This document shows, piece after piece, positions 58,733 through 64,000 of a stretch of 64,000 nt of DNA. Numbering within the stretch: the first letter of the stretch is position 1; every line of letters starts with the position of its first letter. Where the stretch lies: the NCBI GenBank assembly GCA_029237695.1, contig CM055267.1, forward strand, positions 6,904,036 through 6,968,035, in the 5' to 3' direction. Made by a program: the position numbers and the translations under genes. Under the pieces are notes generated by a model. That model ran no database searches. It was given only the letters and a program-made list of their open reading frames with translations, and was not told where the DNA came from. The stretch is from Conchocele bisecta (lineage: Eukaryota > Mollusca > Bivalvia > Lucinida > Thyasiridae).

Positions 58733-58947
58733 TTAACCCTTAGCCTGCTGATCGTGAAAACTGTCGTCTGCTGTTGCTTTTTATTTTGCCCTGTTTCTCA
58801 ATAAAAACATGGTTTGGCAGCACTTTAGAATCATTTCCATTGGAAATGATTCTAAAATGCTGTCAAACCATGTTTTTGACGAGAAAAATCGAAAATAAAA
58901 CATAAACAACAGACGACAACATTTCATTCAGCAGGCTAAGGGTTAAA
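58733..58947. mobile_element. Family W MITE, copy 2
   Basis: TTAACCCTTAGCCTGCTGAT ... CAGCAGGCTAAGGGTTAA, with the same interior and central hairpin as copy 1. Confidence 0.85.
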
Positions 58948-59282
58948 ACAATGCTTTCTATGTATAGTATTCTGATAGTAGGGATCGGCGTTTATCATGG
59001 ATCTCTGCCGTTGCCTTGTGTTGTGTCGTTGTTGGACAGGCGGAGTAATGAACGACCATTCACTGTAATCCCCCACTTCATACACAGACAGTTCATCGCC
59101 GCGACTGCTCGGTCGCCTCAAGCCAGCCGCCGGATTAAACTCCGACATCGATTCCATAAGCCAGATAGATGAGCAGTGAACAATTATGCTGTGTTGATAA
59201 TGGCTTCGAAAACTGTATGGTTATTCATACTCACATGTATCTAGTTGTTCTGACGAATATTCCCGATGTAGATTATAGCAGT
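58948..59282. other. Non-coding
   Basis: Overlapping frames on both strands (58936-59172) have no recognisable family. Confidence 0.3.
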
Positions 59283-59372
59283 TAATCAGGCAAGGCTAGG
59301 AGACGCGTCGGAATTCCGAGGCTCGCGAGGAATTCCTACCGTTTCCAAGCCGAGTCTGATGAACTTGATGCC
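59283..59372. mobile_element. Family A foldback core, copy 2
   Basis: Matches the core of 376-518 in inverted order (GGCAAGGCTAGGA ... GAGGAATTCCTACCGTTTCC) but lacks the outer GAATACCAGG arms. Confidence 0.7.
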
Positions 59373-59829
59373 AAAAACACACTCGTTGAAAATAACGCGG
59401 ACTTGTAAAAAATACGTTACGTAATTATACTGACATCATTCTGAAATGTCAGATGACGCCGTTCGACCAATGGAACGTCAGATAAAGTAGTTGTGATCCC
59501 GATATGCGCATCTAGTCAGCGCCGGATGTGAACATTTGATATCAGTCATTTGGGTATGCGATCAATGCATTGCGAGTTAACTAATAAATCGCACTGTATG
59601 TAATGTGTCATAGGACCAACGACAATACTACGGATCGGACAACAGCCCATATTATACGGGCAGCCTAACAAACGTAGACTAAACGTAGATTATACTTTCT
59701 TCCAATGGTGTGAATATACAAGTTGTCCTTGATTTGCAAATGTTCACAAGAGTGCCGAAGGTCCCAATATACGCCTGTCGAGGCAAGGCCAGTCAACAAG
59801 GGGAGATAACTAACTGAAAACGAACAGGG
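59373..59829. other. Non-coding
   Basis: No gene or clear repeat recognised. Confidence 0.35.
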
Positions 59830-60350
59830 TTGTTCCTCTTGCCATGACAAACATGTGTGCTAAACTTGGTTTTGATCCGTCAAGAAGAACTCTAGCTATT
59901 GTGCGAACAAGGATACAGAGTGCGTAAATTAAAAATGGCCGTCACGGGGAAATCCGACAATTTGAAAAATGAACAAGGTTCGTCGTTTTCCCGTGATAAG
60001 CATGTGTACCAAATTTGGTTACGATCCATTAAGTAGAACTTGAGTTATTGCGTGGACAATGATAAAGAGTGAGAAAATTAAAAATGGTCACCAAAGAGAG
60101 ATAAATCGTTGACAATCTATAGGGTATAAACATGTATACCAAATCTGGTTACGATCCGTCAAGTAGAACTTCAATTATTGCGTGGACAAGGATACAAAGA
60201 GCGAAAATTAAAAATTGCCGCCTATGGGTGATAAGTCATCGGAAATGTTTGAACATCAATAGGCTTATGCTTCTTCATGTTGCCGTGATAAACATGTATA
60301 CCGAATTTCGTTAGTATCGGTCCAGTAGAACTTGAGATATGTTATTGCGT
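59830..60350. repeat. Degenerate ~120-bp tandem repeat
   Basis: Four units share GATAAACATGTATACCAAAT, TTACGATCCGTCAAGTAGAA, TTATTGCGTGGACAAGGATA and AAAATTAAAAATGGCCGCC-type words. Confidence 0.88.
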
Positions 60351-60362
60351 GGACAAGCTGTG

Positions 60363-60432
60363 ATGCCGCCCGCCGCCCGCCGCCCGCCGCCCGCCACCCG
60401 CCGCCCGTCGCCCGTCGCACGCCCACCCACCC
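60363..60432. repeat. GC-rich (CCGCCCG)n microsatellite
   Basis: CCGCCCGCCGCCCGCCGCCC continuing with CA/CT variants into CCCACCCACCCG. Stands out in an AT-rich region. Confidence 0.92.
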
Positions 60433-60452
60433 GCTAGTACATGGTGAATACA

Positions 60453-60658
60453 TACAGTGGAACCTCTCTAAAGCGGACACCATGGGGACGCCGTTGTGAT
60501 TAATTTAGACGAGTTTCACTGTAATTTACTTCATTGTCGTGTCTGTTCATGATTGAAAATGACACAAAGTGTTCACGGACTGCTCAATTTCAGTGGAACC
60601 TCTCTAAACCGGACACCCGGGGAGGTCCCGGGTGTCCAGTTTAGAGAGGTTCCACTGT
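60453..60658. mobile_element. Two short family K elements
   Basis: 60453-60533: TACAGTGGAACCTCTCTAAA ... CGAGTTTCACTGTA. 60589-60658: a 70-bp hairpin CAGTGGAACCTCTCTAAACC ... GAGAGGTTCCACTG with GGGGAGGTCCCG at the tip. Confidence 0.78.
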
Positions 60659-61068
60659 AATACATCCCGTTTTTATCCCAAACGGGCGTATGAAATCACT
60701 CTAAATACAATAAGCACATATACATGCGTCTATACAGGTGTGTTACATTATCAATGACGTATGTTATATGTATATGACGTATCTAGAGATGTGACAATAT
60801 TTGTAATACCAATGACATGTGATGTATGTATCTGACGTATCCAGAAATATAAAACGTTCTTGTAAAGATCGTTATACTAAAAATTATAAGTTGATGTTAA
60901 CCGGTCTCTTCCGAAGTCCTATTAATCCTTTAAAATGCAAGTATTATAATATGTTCGCATATCATTATGTTCGTGTACACGTATGTAATACTATTATAGT
61001 ATGTACTGTCGTTAAATACAAATGACATTGTTAAGTTGTCAACTTGTAAGACAAACTAACAAGCACCA
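60659..61068. other. Non-coding
   Basis: TGACGTATGT..ATATG words repeat loosely at 60750-60845. No gene seen. Confidence 0.35.
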
Positions 61069-61237
61069 GTAACCTATTTCACGAACATTGCAAAGTATAC
61101 TTAATTAGAAAAGTATACTTTGAGGGAGTAATCATTTATTTTTCGCGAAATGCATTATTTCATATAGAACTAACGACTGCATATATTTGATGATTAAAAG
61201 TATGCAGAATTATTATACTGAATGTATTACATTATCA
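61069..61237. mobile_element. Family Q MITE, copy 6, half element
   Basis: AACCTATTTCACGAACATTG ... TGTATTACATTATCA. Cut exactly where the central hairpin begins. Confidence 0.8.
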
Positions 61238-61396
61238 TGGTAGCTCGTGGTTTCCAAGAAAAGAGGCGCGCAATTACGGGTGTTCTCCTCACGGTGTATT
61301 ATTTGTAAGGAGTTGATTACGGGTTTTCTCTCACAGCGAAACCCGTGCAAATAATTTGCAATAGTGTAATAAACACGTGCCATAGTATAGGTTCCC

Positions 61397-61994
61397 GTTC
61401 TTTGTAAACACTTCACATTATCAAACACTTCACATTATCAAACACTTCACATTATCAAACACTTCACATTATCAAACACAAACACTTCACATTCAAACAC
61501 TTCACACACAACTTACTTTTCACACTTACATTATTATCTTTATATTCAAACTTACATATCAAACACTTCATATTATCAAACACTTCACATTATCAAACTT
61601 ACATTATACAAACTTCATTATCAAACACTTTCATATTATCAAACTTATTATCAAACACTTTCTTATAAACATTCATATTATCAAACACTTCACATTATCA
61701 AATTACACTTCACATTATCAAACACTTCTATTATCAATCACTTCATTACAAATTATCAAACACTTCACATTATCAAACACTTCATTATATTCAAACACTT
61801 CACATTATTCAAACACTCATATTATCAAACACTTCACATTATCAAACACTTCATATTATCAAACACTTCACATTATCAAACACTTCATATTATCAAACAC
61901 TTCACATTATCAAACACTTCATATTATCAAACACTTCATATTATCAAACACTTCATATTATCAAACACTTCACATTATCAAACATTATCAAACG
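61397..61994. repeat. 0.6-kb minisatellite, 17-bp unit
   Basis: Unit AAACACTTCACATTATC with CAT/CAC variants, about 35 copies. Clean at both ends, indel-rich at about 61475-61815. Confidence 0.95.
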
Positions 61995-62055
61995 GGTGCG
62001 CATTTTAAAATTATTATGATTGTATTGAGTCACGGACGCTTCTAATGACGTTTAA

Positions 62056-62411
62056 TATAGGAATGAATGGCCTTTTTGTGGAATTTATCGGGGTATAAAC
62101 TTGGAAAAGTTGCGGGAATACTGGACAAAGGCCGGAAGGCCTCGTCCAGTATTCCCGCGACTTTTCCAAGTTTATATCCCCGATAAATTCAACAAAAAGG
62201 CCATTCATTCCTTATAATTCCAGCATCTGAAATAAATTCATCAAGAAAATGTGTTTATTTTCCGTTTTCTTAAGAATCATTTTAACTGCGCCTCACGGTT
62301 ACGGAACGTAGTTCGGCGTGGGAGTTTACTGGGATATAAATTTTGGACATAGACTTGCTACGGGCCAATCAAATGTTAGGGAATTGTGTAAATATTTTTG
62401 TGCTGGAATTA
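62056..62411. mobile_element. Family E hairpin element, copy 3
   Basis: Nearly identical to copy 1 across both hairpin and tail, suggesting recent activity. Confidence 0.82.
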
Positions 62412-62929
62412 TAATAGGATGACGTCAACGTCAAACAACGTTGCTTTGTCGCGCTATTGAGGACGTCATTTGTGACGTCTTCGTTGTGTTCGTTTGACAC
62501 AACGTTAGCTCATAATGTCATATGTAATTTGTGTGTTGCGGCCAGCCAATCAAATTCGCTGCAGGTGTTATTATACGTGTGTCATATCATATTTATGAAA
62601 TGGGTTAATACACGTCATAACAAGGTTTTCGTGTGATAAGCAGTTTTATGGATCGCTAACATACATGGCGTAGTAATACGGTAAATTTAACAAACTTAAA
62701 TATCAAGGCATGATGCTTTAACATGTAACACAGTTTTAAATCAGGCATATCTAATTGCTTCTGTGAATCTGCAACTGATGGTATTATAAAATGTACGGCT
62801 TCGGTGTTGTAAATCCGATTTCAAATAAGGTTTTCATGTTCATTTTCCATCTCAGGATTGTGTATCCAGGACGCCCAATGAATACCGGAAATACCGCACG
62901 AATCTGCAATAAGGAATTCACACGCGTAA
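62412..62929. other. Non-coding
   Basis: GACGTCAACGTCAAACAACG and GACGTC..CGTTGTGTTCGTTTGACACAACG at 62431-62507 form loose inverted repeats. No gene seen. Confidence 0.35.
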
Positions 62930-62934
62930 TGAAG

Positions 62935-63158
62935 TGTGGCTGTGACTATTGAGATGGCATTTACGGGGTTGTGATCAGTGTAGATCCAGTTCAGCACAAT
63001 TCATAATTACATCAGTGAAACGGCTATGAACATGAACATGCTTCTAAAAAACAAAATAATCGTTATTATGCTACGGGAAATGTGTTCTTCCATCAGGAGA
63101 TACACTAGTCACAAATACAGTATGCCCCTTTCTCCAGTCACAGCCACACGACGTCTCG
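62935..63158. mobile_element. Family Z element, copy 3
   Basis: GTGTGGCTGTGACTATTGAG ... CCTTTCTCCAGTCACAGCCACAC, with GATCAGTGTAGATCCAGTTC inside. Compare 5857-6045 and 45358-45890. Confidence 0.7.
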
Positions 63159-63295
63159 ACGAGACGGTTTACTTGAGTGGTAACAAAATACACTGTGGGT
63201 GAGAGAAATAATGAATCATCAGATCTTTCCACGTAAAAAATGAGTTTTAGAGGGGGCGTGCGCCGGACACGCCCCCGTCTGGATCCGCACCTGTA

Positions 63296-63611
63296 GCCGA
63301 TTTCACCAACATTGCAAAGTATACTTTTCTAGCAAAGTATACTTTTCTAGCAAAGTATACTTTGAGGGAGTACTCATTTATTTTTCCCGAAATGCATTAT
63401 GTCATATAGAACTAACAACTGCATATATTTGATGATTAAAAGTATGCAGAATTATTATACTGAATTTATTACATTATCACAGCCAAAATGGCTGTGATAA
63501 TGTAATAAATTCAGTATAATAAAAATAAATTTATCCTAAAATTGAAAATTTCTCCCTCAAAGTATACTTTGCTAGATAAGTATACTTTGCAATGTTGGTG
63601 AAATAGGCTAC
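63296..63611. mobile_element. Family Q MITE, copy 7
   Basis: TAGCCGATTTCACCAACATT ... GGTGAAATAGGCTA. It has an extra tandem AGCAAAGTATACTTTTCT in its left arm. Confidence 0.88.
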
Positions 63612-64000
63612 TGGCAATGGCGCTGGTTGGAGCTGATGTGAAGCTTTTCGATCACATTACCGCGTGCATTGACCTGACAGTAGAGTACACGTTTTTGTTC
63701 CGAGTTTACATGTGGAGTTTTGGCTTGACCCACGTTGGTTTCACCTTTGTGCTACGAGTGTGGTTTCTGTGGGCTTCCCCATTTTATCTTCATTGCGCAT
63801 GCTCAGTGACACAAAAAGGGTGACCCGCTTAAGATGACATCTCGTTGGCGGTTTTGTTTTAATGCGCATGTGCGTGGTTTTTAGAGGAAATGTTGCGTGA
63901 AGACAAAACGGCATTTTCATCGGATGAGAAAACAAGAAACGGGTTTAAATCGGTAAAAACAAGAAATCCCGTTTGCATACGGAAAGGCGCGTTTGGACCA
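63612..64000. other. Non-coding window edge
   Basis: CACAAAAAGGGTGACCCGCT and AATGCGCATGTGCGTGG are present, but there is no recognisable coding exon. Confidence 0.35.

Overview
This window is eukaryotic nuclear DNA, most likely from a lophotrochozoan and probably a bivalve mollusc. The organism call is an inference. It rests on an intron-split, invertebrate-type neuropeptide receptor, a ZNF474-like C2HC zinc-finger gene, AT-rich non-coding DNA packed with small inverted-repeat (MITE-like) elements, tRNA-derived SINEs, non-LTR retrotransposon remnants, and tandem repeats of kinds common in bivalves. There are no bacterial operons, rRNA genes or CRISPR arrays. Most short open frames are chance frames inside repeats.

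Two host genes are well supported. The first is a minus-strand class A (rhodopsin-like) peptide GPCR of about 387 residues. Its first coding exon (38259-39014) carries the N-terminus and TM1-TM5. Its last coding exon (9490-9897) carries TM6, TM7 and the tail. A donor after the SKRK motif and an acceptor before MVKMM join in phase 0 across an intron of about 28.4 kb. The family is RYamide/luqin or NPY-like. The second gene is a plus-strand, single-exon ZNF474-like protein (27931-28662, 243 residues, four C2HC fingers), nested inside that intron on the opposite strand.

The rest is repeats. Positions 1-9490 (downstream of the receptor) hold foldback elements, including a 1.17-kb near-perfect palindrome inside another MITE. 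The intron holds a 5.1-kb, 20-bp minisatellite (11238-16322), a 5'-truncated LINE with target duplications (17949-19553), a 2.8-kb element with roughly 525-bp inverted arms (21557-24353), an array of TAATTA palindromes bounded by inverted termini (25420-25810), and many dispersed MITEs. Positions 39.2-64 kb (upstream of the receptor) hold a SINE, nested MITEs, several degenerate tandem repeats, an L1/Tx1-like LINE remnant (52100-54838, minus), a Ty3-type pol fragment (about 55192-55570) and a 17-bp minisatellite (61397-61994).

MITE families recur within the window and are lettered A to Z for cross-reference. Family boundaries come from comparing copies by eye and may be off by a few bases. 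Nothing here shows the two host genes working together; their only visible link is the nested arrangement.
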